A stretch of 64,000 bases of DNA from Owenia fusiformis (taxonomy: Eukaryota; Annelida; Polychaeta; Sabellida; Oweniidae), in contig CAIIXF020000008.1 in the NCBI GenBank assembly GCA_903813345.2, positions 27,698,822-27,762,821 of the forward strand. Direction: 5' to 3'. The translations under genes and the position numbers were made by a program. Each line of letters opens with the position of its first letter. Within the stretch, counting starts at the first letter, position 1. Below the pieces are notes generated by a model. The model was given only the letters and a program-made list of their open reading frames with translations, did not search any database and was not told the DNA's origin. Positions 23,637 to 35,532 of the stretch are shown one piece after another.

Positions 23637-24422
23637 TTTTAAGCATCCCTATTTATCAATACAATTCATTACAACACTGCAAACATCTCCTTCACACGAG
23701 CCTTCATTTTTTTAAAATGATCTCTTGTTTACATATTTAGATGGCAGAGCGATCTATGACTATAGGGGAGTACAAGCCTTCCCATCAATCATTAGGTATT
23801 CAGATACGAATATACAAATCGTGTATTTATATTTATTAAGAGAGTCTATATTAGTGGTGATAAACAATTAGCACAAATGCAATTAAGCCATATAGAAATT
23901 TATATAGAATAGTTTTTACAGCATAAGTGCTGACAATTTAGATACTAAATGTTTCGAATGCCGGTGTAGAAGGGTGGGAGGTCTCTCTTGTACATAATCA
24001 GGGCCAGTAATAAGGGCCGTTGAGAAGGTGGACCATAATCCACGGGGCACCATTCTTTCACACTGGTATCGAATAAAAATATCTAATGGTGGGTGGTGGG
24101 AAAGATCTTCATTCATTTTTGCGCAAGCGCGCAAGACCGAACTCGAAACATGCGAACCTGATGCAGATTGCTTATAAGCATTCTTCCCTCAATTTACAAA
24201 TACATACATGCTAACACTTGACACTTTGGTAAGTGTATCAACTGGTGTGAAAAAAAAACTTAATTTATACACAGTCATGCATGGAAAATGAGAATATGAT
24301 TCATAGGATGTACATATGTTTTAATAATTTAGTTAATTCATAAATGATTTACAGAACGCCATAGCACTGTTAAATTACTTTCTATATTGTAACTCTTCTT
24401 CAGGTACATACGAGCAGACAAT

Positions 24423-27400
24423 ATGGCAGATTCTACATCAGTGGTAAAACCAAGTTGGAATCCTATACAATTAATATGCGTGTGTGTATTCTGTGTAGGA
24501 CCTGCTGCAGTCTTTAGACTGCCATATATTATGTATAGATCTGGAGGTAAGCATAGACCTAGGGAAAAGTAGTAGTAAGCTAGACGCGGAGTTGGTAGGA
24601 GTTGGTATTGGGCCACTGTTATCCATAGATCCAACTCTCCTTGTTTAGGACGGTATAGGGAAGACCCAATAATAAAGAGAGCTACTCACTTCTTCAGAAG
24701 CTAGTATATAGAAAGATATCAACCATTGGCACCATCCCTGTCACTCTTTGGTAACCGCCTGTTACATATGGTATATATATTTGCTTGAGCCTTCAAAATA
24801 TATGCAAAATAGAATTACCTTAAAATGCATTATAATGAGTAGTATTAAAGCTTTTTTGTATCTATGGTACAGTGATAAATAGAAATATTTTATGATTTCA
24901 TTTCAGGGTCTGCTTATTTGATTCCCCACTATTTCTTCCTGTTTGTGATCTTCCTGCCTGTTGTTGTCCTGCAGATGCGGGCTGGCTCTATTACAGGGAA
25001 GGGAATTGTAGCGATGCCAGCGAAGTACATGCCTATCATCAAAGGTATAGTTCTCATATTACATCGCGAGGTTCAATCAGGCCATGCATGCACCTTTAAG
25101 TAGCCCAAATTCTCTTAACATGCTGCCATGCTATTTTGAACAAGCTTCTGAACAAGCTTTCCCATAGTTCCACTCACTGTTTTCATTATTCTAAATACGT
25201 TGCCTTCACGAGAGTTATTTGACTATATTTTCATTTTATCGCCAAATATATTTTCTCATTGTAAAATCATGATTTTCAAAATGAGCAAAATACAATAACA
25301 CAACTGAACACTGTTTAAAGTAATACCATTTTCGTATAGGTATATCTGTAGCCTTAGTGTTGAAGACTCTTCTAGAGAACATCTATATAGGTTCCTTGTT
25401 TGGTCAGATGATATACTACATGGGGGCTACTGGGAACCAGGCGTTGTTGCGACAGATGTCAACATGCAGCAATCGTTGGAATACTCCAAATTGTTTTGAT
25501 CCGTTTGATTTCAGGTATCGTTTGAATTAAACTACAAATGATAAAATTCAACCTCATTTGAAATGAGACATCGCTTATTAATCGTTTTTCTAAGTAATCA
25601 CGGGCATTCTAACGAGGACCATATACTTGTAAATGACTATAAAAACAGTTACCCTTTGCATTCGTTTGACTTCACCTCTTGAAAGAGAGCTTCGTCTGTA
25701 GTTTAACTAGACTCTGCACGCAGGGTAAAAAACAGTCAATGTTTGTGTAATGACCGGGCTCTTAGCGAAAACCATATACTTGTAAATAATACTAGAATGC
25801 TTGGTGAAAATAGTTAATGATTTTGCGCAATTTTGGCCATTCCAATGAAAATACGGGACTGTTTTATATATTTTGTGTTCTAATTAGCTGCCCCTTTCTA
25901 TATGTTAACCAGCGTTGCATGTGGTTCACTCTTGTACTGGTTATCTTTTGCATATGTATAGTCAACAGAATAGTACTACTTCGACCACTGCCAATGAATA
26001 TGGATCATATAATTACGAAATGTATAGACCAAAAATACACCCAGTAAAGGAATATTACAGGTAAATGATTATATGATCTTATAGCAGGAAACCTATTGTT
26101 GTGAATGTATTTTGGAATCCTCATACCGATTGGGTGATATCAAATTGTTCAGAAGCTGGAAAAACACATTTATACCACAAATTTTATGCAAGAAATTTTT
26201 TTCCATTATGCGTTCTCTTTAAGAAGTTGAGAACCACAATCCCAAATTCCAATATCAAATTCAAATGTTAATTTTCTGAATATGTTCTTGTGCGATCATG
26301 AATACAAAAAATGGAGAGATGTGGCAGCACATAAAATACCCAATCATGATTCGTTGCAGCAATGCGTTTCTGGAGATATCAGAAGGAATTGAATACGCAG
26401 GGCCTGTAAGAGGTTTGTACTTAGTGGGAGTCTTGTCATTCTGGATTCTCATGTTTCTCTCCACCTTTGCCGGCCCCAATATATATGGCTGGGTAAGTCT
26501 GATCAAATATAAGTAAAACAATATTTGCACAAAAATACCATTGCAATCCGAGCCAAACTTCGACTGATTAATTGTCTTCATTGACAGGTGCCCTGCCTTG
26601 GCAGTTTAACATAATATATTATTAACATATAAAAGTATCTCCTTCACTTTGGTTATTTTTTTCAGATTATGACTGGCGTAGCTCCTTTATCTATTATCCT
26701 TGCTTTAGTAGTGATGGTGCGAGGCCTAACTCTGCCGGGATCTTCTGAAGCCGTCCTCTACACGACACATCCGGATTATAGTGTCCTTCGAAGACCTCAA
26801 GTATGCTGAATCATGTATTCAGAGATAAGAATGATTTACTGGAAGGGATTGAATATGGGTTTTATAACGAGGGCCAATGATATTTTCCGATAAACGGAAG
26901 GGGCCTACTAAATTGAACTTTCTGATTGAATATTCAAGTTTACCAAAATCAAACTGAAAGATATATTTCAAACTTATGTAAAATGTTGATGATCAGTTAT
27001 TGATCTGATTCAGCAATATATGAGTGTGAAAAAAACGTACATGCATTAGTATTAATATCACGCACCTTAAAGTCCGTGGTATTATTTTTGAATTATGGAA
27101 CTAAATACAGTAGGTACTTAGAACGCACCTCAGTTACGAAATACACCTGTTAAGTTCGGTCGGTTTTGTATATGGAGTTTATTCTTCTGGAAATACGTGT
27201 ATCTCCCGGTGAACCGTAGATATTTCCTTTGGGGTGAATCATGTATCCAAAACGATCCAATCCCAGTACATAACACTTATTAGCCTTGCCCAAGTCGGTC
27301 TCTTTTACTTATCTTGATTTCTAGATCAGGATAAGTAAAAAATACCGACTTGGGCAAGGCTTAAGACTTATGTATTCACCTAAATCGGAAGTCTGGGTTA

Positions 27401-30400
27401 CAACAAATATAAGGTTGTTTAAAACAATAAGGTTGATGTCACTTGTTATTTCCAAATATTCAATTAGTACACTTACTTTATTATAGCTATGGTTGGATGC
27501 ATTAGTAACCCATTTATATGCTCTGGAAGTTACAAGCATCACGTTGCCTACTATTGGGAAACACACTGGCAAGGGGAAGATCATGAGTTGGTTGTAAGTT
27601 TTTGTATATGCGATATATTTTATAAAGTCTGTGGGCCACTTATTTGTCATATTGAAAGAAAAGGGTCCCTTTTCTTAATTAAAAGGTGTCCATGGGAGTG
27701 GTTTATTGCGTTTATCTTACCTTTCATATGGATCAAGCAATACTACTTTTTTACATCTTCTAGGGCTCCTTGTATTTTGATTCTCGTGTACTCTCTTCTA
27801 CCAATACTGGCAATGTTCACGTTTTGGTCATATCAGGGATTTGTGGCCCATCAGCTTGGAATATCGATCAATGACGTTCTACTTTCAGGTAAGGAATCTT
27901 CAGACACATCGGACAAAAACTATTTCCTTTTTTGTAACCATGGAGTGAAAGAAATTCGAAGTTATTGTCATGCTCTAAATTAGTCAGACGTGGTGTTTTA
28001 TTATGATGATTAGGGGGATTAAACTACAAGGTTTTGAGAAAACTTGTACATGAACGTGTAATATTATGACCCTGATGGATAACTGTCTACCTGTCGAATG
28101 ATTTTCCAAGGTACCCAATTAGAACTATTTTCCATATACCTTCATACTAAATCGTGCGAATACATACCACGAAGGGGACAACTAATCCCTAGAAAATCAG
28201 TTTTACACGTTCTCGTTCACGTTTCCTTAAAAACGTTTAGCAGGCCCCTCCCCCTTTGGGTGGGCCCAGAAAAAAAATTGAGGCCAAAAAAATGTTGGGC
28301 CAAAAAAGCAAAGTGGGCCTTTTTGGTTATCAAATCATTTGGGTTTTAGGGGCCCATATTCAGGGTTGTTCTCTGACCTGAAATGTGCCCCCCCCCCACC
28401 CTTGTTGGTTCCCAGATCCGCCTCTGTAGCTTAAACTCTCTATTTTGATTTTCAGGCACAGAATTTCTCACAGTAAACATTGTATCAGCTGTGTCGATGA
28501 TGCCAATGGGAACCGTTTGGGGACCGCTCATTTTCCTCACGTTCCTTATCTTCACTGGTCAAGGCATGGTAAAGTCATACACTGGAATGTAAAGGGGAAT
28601 GACTCTCAGACTTCCAATTCGATATTCGACCTTGACGCTGGTCGACGGCAACATTGAAAATGTTGTTATTTAAACATTATCAGAGAATCAGAAAAGTTGA
28701 ACTAATATTTTGATCACTTCTTGTGTGTTTTGACATCTTTTGTTTTGAAAGTAGTCAAAAACTCGCAATTGATCTCTGAAGTGAAAAAATGGCGGCCGTT
28801 TGATCTCGAATTTTCTATACTAGTATAGTAACGACACTACTCTATATATGAAAGAATATCGAGACAGAACCCTGAAAGTCAATCCTCCTTGGAAAAATGT
28901 AGCATTCATAGCAGTTTGAATAAAAGCATGCAGTTCTTTGACCACTTAATGTGGCACATTTCATACAGGGAAACATTTCTGATAAGTTGATATATAACTA
29001 CGGTACTTCAACATAGATTGGGGTTTATGTGTTTACCATTATCAAATATTTACATTACAGTTGTACAGTTAAGTACAGTATTTTTGTCTTCTTTGTTTGC
29101 AGGCGATGAGAGTCCTAGCAATTGTTGATAACATCTCCATACCAAACGTAGACAAGAAGCGTTTCTTACCGAGAATGATGATAACTTTTCTAGTGTGCTT
29201 TATTAGTTTCATACTGGGAATACCTTACACTCTTCAGGTAGAAACATAATAAGTGTCTTATGGTACATATATTGAACATTTGATGAGGAATTCTACCTTT
29301 TTGATGATAAGGGATAAAATAATATAACGCCTAAAGTATTCCTCTCGGATGTACAGGGTGAGCCAAAGAAGGTAGTCCAAACAAATTTTAATAACTCAGT
29401 CAATCAACATGGGTTTGAAGTCATATTTGGTAAAAATTAAACCGGGTTCAATTTTCTCTCTAAGTTTCATTGGTCGGTCGATACTGACTGTTAACGATTT
29501 TATAACAGAGCCTGTGTCGAGTCTAGTCAAACGTTTCTGGCGAAGTTGTTCACTACGCGAGCACAGACATCTTGTGTGTAATGGCTCACATCTTCCTTCT
29601 CATTTCCTGTTCCAATGTTTCAAGGGTTGTTTGTATATACATCAGCCCCACAGATAACAATCTGGGGTGTTTGATGCCTAGAATGTGGCCTGTCGGCATT
29701 TGGTGTATTGTATAGTACCCCGGACAGGTTGTATGATGCAGTCATTTTTTTACTCTATATTTGCAATAGAACAACCATTCTTATTAAAATTTTCATATTT
29801 TATTCTGGAGACAATTTCCAACATGGAAAAAAAATATTTTAACGAAATTCTTAATTTTATGATTTTGATAGGCTTTTTTCAAAAACACTCCACTGTCAAT
29901 AAAATACAGGTTTTGCTTGAACAAGTAAACTTTTAACGTCATTTTAAAGATTGTCTAGTTATTGAATTTTTGGCCGCCTAAAGTCTTTCCAGATATATTT
30001 GATGCCATATTAATTATGGCCGATTATTGTTATTCATTTTTGTCATATTCAATAGGCCTAATATTATTACAGTGCATTAGGCCAATGAAAAACTTGTCAC
30101 TCTGGGTCACGTTTCCTCTGAAAACGCACCTTTTTCTCCACTGGGTTTTTCCGCCTCCGTCATTCAGCATGCAAGCCTGTGGCACGTAAATAGTACCCTG
30201 CTTTTAAAATGTCAGGTCTCCCTGACAATTTCATGATGAAATTTGACACAGCTATAATAACATCTCTGAAGGATCTAATGCCAAGAATACTTGAAATTGG
30301 AGATTCGTAATGTTTTACTTCATTTTGGACAATATTGAACAGTTCGATCGGGTTGAACTCATGTCCGTGGACAAGAAGATTGACCTCCTCTATCTGGGCT

Positions 30401-32781
30401 CAATGTAGGGAACGCTTCACAAAACGAGACCCAGAGCAACAAGTTTTTATTGGCCTAATGTACTGTTATAATATTGAATATGACTCAAGTGAATAACAAT
30501 ATTCAGCCATAATTATTAATATGGCAACAGATATATCTGGAAAGACTTAAGGCGGCTGGAAATTCAATAGCCAGACAACATTTGAAATGACGTTAAAAGT
30601 TCAATTGTTTAAGCAAAAACCTGTATTTTATTGACAGTGTAGTGTTTTTGAAAAAAGCCCGTCAAAATCATAAAATTGGGAATTTCGATAAAATATTTTT
30701 TTTCCATGTTGGAAATTGTCTCCAGAATAAAATATGAAAATTTTAATAAGAATGGTTTTTCTATTGCAAATATAGAGTAAAAAAATGACTGCATCATACA
30801 ACCTGTCCGGGGTACTATATAGCTATAAAATTGTGACCTTTTGGGATGACAGACCAATGAATCTTGGTAGAATGAAGGAACATTGAACAAGGTTCAATTG
30901 TGCCAAATATGACATTAAATATATGGTGAATGACTAAGTTATGAACAAACATTTGTTTGGATTACCTATTTTGGCCCACCATGTAGTTGAATCTCTTGCT
31001 TGTAGTGTTTCTCTCCAAAAATCAAAATTCCCCAATTTCTGATATAGTGCAATATATTTAGATTTAGATTTGGAGCACACAAATTGTACACGTTTTATAT
31101 CTTTTAAGTCTTTCATACATATTCTGTTTTAAGTTTCAAAGAAAAGGATAGATAATAATATTATCATGATTATGGTATCTGCGAAAAGAGAGACGGTCAC
31201 TCGAAATCGCTACATAACGTTGGAGTTCTTTATCAAGCCCCTTTTCGGAATTTGGTCATTCCTGTAACATGTGTTTTACATTCTTTTTCAGTCTGGTCAA
31301 TATTGGTTTTTCCTTATGGACAATTCTTTGTGGTTACCCGGATTCTTCTATATGGCAACAATTACAGTGGTGTATTGTATTTGTTATGGTAGGTAACACT
31401 CAGCTGATATTCTATTGCCACTGGCCACTACCAGGTTGAATACAGTCATCGCTTAATATGGCAGACACTCACAAGCCACAAGCTTCGTAGAAACACGTAA
31501 CAAAGTCCAGATCAGAAAAACCCTAAATAGACAGTTCAGTTTTGCTTTATATTATTTGGAGGGCAGTTACAATGTACTATAATATGTATTAATGGGTTGA
31601 ATGAAATTCAATTGCAGCCAAGACAGGGAAGTCAGTCGTGGAGAAGATTTTCGTGCTTGCAATACCAGGATTTATGTCTTTAATTGTCACAGTGAGTTGT
31701 CATTTGTGTGATAATAATAAAATGAGTTTGCCTTGGTTACAGACTATGGAAACGCAAAATGACCATTTCCCAATTTATAATATTTCACTTGAATTTGATT
31801 ATCATTTTCTATATTCGACTTAAGCTTTCATTTGTACACTTTCAACAATTTAATAGTAGTCTATTTAAAATGTCATTAGCTGGCAATATCAGACGTTTGA
31901 CGTTCAGCTGGATTGAGAATCACAGTTCATTATGTCATCACCAAAGTATTGATATAATGTTTTGTCTCAAGATTTTTGTGGACGATGTTCGGCGGTTGGC
32001 GTTCGTCGGTCAGCGTCTGTTACAAATGTCATTTGGTGACATTTTGCATGTTTTATGCCCTGTTTGACATACAATGAAATGAAACGCTGTGGCTTTATTT
32101 ACATCGATATTTTAGTGAGAACAGAGAATAGATTACATCCATACTATTTTATTTACAGATTGGTTTAATTCTCATGTTGGCTTCTCGTGGAAATGACGCC
32201 ATTTTTATGGGTGATTATGTATTTCCTTATTGGAGTAAACACCTTGGTCGTGTTATTGCCGCTGCTCCGATTATAATAGGCATATTGGGAGGAGCAGTCC
32301 ATGCTGTGTTAACACAAGACGGCAACATTGTTCAAGTGAGTGAATCCCTATCACCTATAAAATATATTACTTAAATTGGTATGTAACTTTAATGTTATAT
32401 CACATAAAAACATACGTCTTAATATAAAATGTATCAAATCTGAAATCCCAAATGACCATTGGTCTTCGTTTTTTGCAGAAAATCAACAAAGCCTTCATGG
32501 GAACAAGTGACAGACCGGAAAATGTTTACCAGCAGACAGACCGCGATATTCCACTGAATCAGGGTTACCCCCAACAAGGATATCCCCAACAAGTCTATTC
32601 CCAACAAGGGTATCCCCAACAAGTATATTCCCAACAAGGATATCCCCAACAAAGTTATCCCCAGCAAGGATATCCCCAACAAGGTAATCCCCAGCAAGGA
32701 TACCCAAAACAAGATGACACCCAGCAGGTTGACAATCCAAATCTTGGAAATACTGATCTGCCAGAAAAAACAAAGTTATAA
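24423..32781 (+). CDS. Divergent SLC6-family (neurotransmitter:sodium symporter-like) membrane protein with YPQQ tail
   Basis: Fourteen exons join in frame to 644 residues: 24423-24546, 24907-25044, 25340-25514, 25962-26060, 26360-26492, 26666-26800, 27487-27593, 27764-27888, 28456-28568, 29103-29237, 31292-31388, 31618-31691, 32159-32335, 32479-32781. The SLC6 fold is read from the TM1 to TM2 block ([20 protein letters not shown]), a long glycosylatable second extracellular loop (NST sites) ending HPVKEYY, the TM6 start LWLDAL, and about a dozen hydrophobic segments. Family residues that bind sodium are changed: the TM1 stretch before RxP reads VGPAAVF where members have a GxGNxW/F/L pattern, and TM8 reads FTGQGM where a Leu-Asp-Ser-like motif is usual. 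A normal Na/Cl-driven transporter is doubtful; it could be an uncoupled carrier, a receptor or a partner subunit. Residues 573-622 form ten pentapeptides in the cytoplasmic tail. The start is the first ATG, 14 codons before TM1. Confidence 0.88.
25651..25727. repeat. Dispersed repeat, copy in SLC6 intron 3
   Basis: TTTGCATTCGTTTGACTTCA and, further on, AGTTTAACTAGACTCTGCAC occur in inverted order and complement at 43067-43165. This is a two-copy interspersed repeat, class unknown. Confidence 0.7.
27290..27363. repeat. 74-bp hairpin in SLC6 intron 6
   Basis: TTAGCCTTGCCCAAGTCGGT at the left is inverted as ACCGACTTGGGCAAGGCTTA at the right, with ACTTATC/GATAAGT pairing further in and CTAGATC at the turn. 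Probably a small foldback element. Confidence 0.85.
28596..28889. mobile_element. MITE, third copy (SLC6 intron 9)
   Basis: It shares TTCGATATTCGACCTTGACG and TTTTGATCACTTCTTGTGTG with the repeats at 4938 and 8086, and has an inverted end CTGAAAGTCAATCCTCC. Non-coding. Confidence 0.65.
29354..30983. mobile_element. TA-flanked Tc1/mariner-type MITE (SLC6 intron 10), interrupted
   Basis: The left end CAGGGTGAGCCAAAGAAGGT and complement of the right end CATGGTGGGCCAAAATAGGT continue as inverted arms (TCCAAACAAAT, ATAACT...AGTCA). TA on both sides. The original element of about 530 bp is split by the foldback at 29714-30816. A relative is at 35934-36378. Confidence 0.8.
29714..30816. mobile_element. 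1.1-kb foldback element nested in the MITE
   Basis: The termini AGTACCCCGGACAGGTTGTA and TACAACCTGTCCGGGGTACT are exact complements. The arms stay complementary for roughly 400 bp each, with small differences. The centre (about 30130-30400) is unpaired. No transposase is seen; short frames in the arms are shadows of the repeat. Confidence 0.9.
32563..32712 (+). repeat. Coding 15-bp tandem repeat (ten YPQQ-type pentapeptides)
   Basis: Ten consecutive 15-bp units near CAAGGATATCCCCAA encode [20 protein letters not shown] and GYPKQ in the SLC6-like C-terminal tail. The variants are mostly single-base changes, so expansion was recent enough to keep the unit but old enough to vary. Confidence 0.95.
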
Positions 32782-35532
32782 TTCAAACGAAGTACGAGAT
32801 CCTTTATGACATAGCAACCTATTTCATTGTGACATACTTTCACTGCGATATAAACCTTATATACATGTACATACATATTTTTATCTTTGACAATTTCACA
32901 AATAATATTTTTACCGTTATTATTATTTGTGGATTTAACTACAAAAACATTTAGACAATTTAGAAAAATGTTCCAATTCTTATTGGCCCACCCTGTACAT
33001 ATGCGGAAGTCTAACTTTTCTAGGCTACCCATGTGTTCTGACTCTTGCCTCAAAGTTCAGACAACCTAAGCGTTCCAAGTTCACTTATTCTATTAGATCT
33101 GAAAATTCACAATAAGAATCCTTACTAGTGGTCTTATTTACTCAATTTCAACAGTCCTGAATTGAAAATTGGAAATCAGCGTATGGAGAGTATTTGATAA
33201 AATAACTTAACCCCATTCTGATTTATCAGAGTCCCTCTTTACCTAACGCTTTTGAGAGATCTGAACTATTCCAAAAGGATAGTAAAGGCTGTGGATCCCA
33301 CAATTCTGATCCCACAATGAGTTAACCCAGAATACTTGGGTCAAGTCAGAATACTTCGGCAAGAGTCGGAATACTTCGCTAGCACAGAACACTTGGGGCT
33401 TCTTATACATATAATATGTATTACATATATACCTGTCATGAGTATATAGTGTGAGAAGTATATGTATATTTATGACCCAAGAGGATTGGTATCCTTCATT
33501 GTCTGCCGCGAAACATTTTGGTAAAAATATGTCTACAATGTTTATCTTTAGATCAAATGATGTTCGATATATGTTATATTATGAAATTATTATTGATCAA
33601 CTATTTATTCCTGAGATAATTACGAACGTTATGGTTATATTTTAATTACCTTGGGCCTTAAACAGTTGGGTAATATACATTTTAACCAAATTGATCTATA
33701 CGCCAGTCAACGGAGGATCGTGTTTGAATCACACTTGCCAATACTCCTTGTTAATGTTTCCTTTGTCAGCCGAGACAATGGAAAGACTGGTTTTGTAGTA
33801 TCAAAGGATCTTAATTTTACTGCCGTCTGACGGATCAACCTACTTTTTCTGGCCTATTCATTCAAATGTCAATAGTACATGTCACTATCATTCATATGTA
33901 AATGAGTTGGCCATAAACAAGTAGGTTAAACCGTCATCCAGCAATGCGATTGCTAGTTTTGTTCTTTTACACAAGTACACGTGATTCATACGCTTTGCAT
34001 AATAGTGTACAGATTTCTTTGTTTATAATATTTGTATCTTATGTATTGGGCAACTATTATAAATATAACTTTTAAGAATAATCAATGTAATTGCTTTTAA
34101 CATTTACAACAATTTATATTTGATTATGGATTTAAAAGTATTTTATATTTTTACCATTTGTATTCATTATCCAAACGAACGAAGTTCGGTAGGGATAAAG
34201 TGAAGCCCTCCGTCCGTCAGTCAGTGTGTCCGTCAGTCCGTCTGTCTGTCTGGCAAATAACTCAAATACTAATGGGCGGATTTTCTTCACATTTTGGGGA
34301 AAGATGTATATCGGGAATAATTTTACGCAAATATTTTTAGATGGACGCTGCTTTGAAATTGGCGGATTTTTTGCGAAATTTTACGTCATATATTTCTGAC
34401 AAAAAGTAATGAGTTTTACTGTTTGGAATGTTGGTACGTTAACCATAAAATGAATTTATCTGGCATATATTCCAAGATCTTGGCACGAGCCCACTGGGGC
34501 TTTGTACGGGGGTCCGGAAAATAGGATTTTTCATAAATGAAACCTTTCTGAAGTTTAACTTTATTGTATTCATATATGAAATGCAATTGAGAGTACATTG
34601 CAATAATGTATTCTTTATCTGATTCTGGGCTTAGCAAATTCAAAATGGCCATCTAATGTGGGATTTCGCAATAATTTCCTCATCTCTTTAAAGTATGGCT
34701 ATATTATTAATAGTCAAATTGAAGAAAGTTTTGAGTACATAACAATTACAATGGTATTGTTTTTCTGATATGTGTCTTAGAAAATTCAAATGGCTGCCTA
34801 AAGCAGGAATTCGCTATGATATAGAGATCTCCTCAAAGTATGGTTCATTTAGCATATAGCATTCTTTGGAGCTTCAGAAACTAATGCTTAAAATGTAGTT
34901 AGTGTTGTATAAAACTGTTTCAAATTTTTAAGCGAATGGTAAATGTTTTACTTGTATGTCTTTGGAAAGTAATGTTTTGTTGTGACAAACATTTAAATTT
35001 TGCCTCATTGATCTTGAAATCAAGTCCAAATATTTGTTTGAATATTTCCATAAGATATTCCTTCGCATATCACGTTTTAAAAACAAACATTCGATGTCAC
35101 TGTGACAATCACACTGTTTAGAACCCGATTGTTTCTGAAATGTCTCGAAGAAATTCCGGATTTTCACACTTTTAATTATATTCAACAGTTTTGATCAATT
35201 ATGACTACACCAATGTTACAAAGGACACTGTCAAAGACACTGATAAACATGCTTTTAAAAGGACGTTCTTTAATTTAAAAATAATAATAAAAGTAACAAG
35301 GGATAAATGTTTTAAATCTCTCATAGGCCGACACCAGCCGGCCGAGTTATTTTAATTATTTTTGTATAATTGTATTATTTTATGGCGTGAGACTTTAATA
35401 AATATATATACATACATATAACTAGATGTATACTGTATACTGAGCTTTCTCATCAGAGTTGTTAGTCTATTCTCCTCGACACGGATCACTCAATGTTCAT
35501 TAATAACACAAACCCCTCTATCATGCCTATTG
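32782..35532. other. Convergent intergenic region between SLC6-like gene and kinesin
   Basis: No gene is seen. GGCCCACCCTGTA at 32985-32997 is a lone TA-element terminus. From 34172 there is a repeat beginning CGAACGAAGTTCGGTAGGGA followed by CCGTCCGTCAGTC-type pyrimidine/guanine runs to about 34250. The rest is AT-rich. TTTAAT at 35394-35399 could be the reverse-strand ATTAAA poly(A) signal of the kinesin gene. Confidence 0.5.

Larger units (their letters stand above)
19817..24422. other. Intergenic region upstream of the SLC6-like gene
   Basis: No gene is seen in 4.6 kb. It holds a GTAGCC-type snapback (20231-20333), a TA element (21518-22052), a large GGTGTAAAAG element (22291-23004) and a perfect hairpin (23582-23636). 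Between these is unique AT-rich DNA. The SLC6 promoter should lie near the right end. TTCTTCAG just before 24415 could be a splice acceptor for a 5' untranslated exon. Confidence 0.5.

Noticed and set aside
25969-26047. Frame [15 protein letters not shown]... as SLC6 exon 4
   Set aside because: It hits a stop. The acceptor at 25961 gives the other frame, which ends HPVKEYY and joins both neighbours in phase.
29685-30890. Similar protein frames on both strands ([10 protein letters not shown]...)
   Set aside because: They are the two arms of a foldback element read from each side, not a gene.
32434-32773. Minus-strand frames of GISLLGI/GDILVGN repeats
   Set aside because: They are shadows of the 15-bp coding repeat of the SLC6-like tail on the plus strand.
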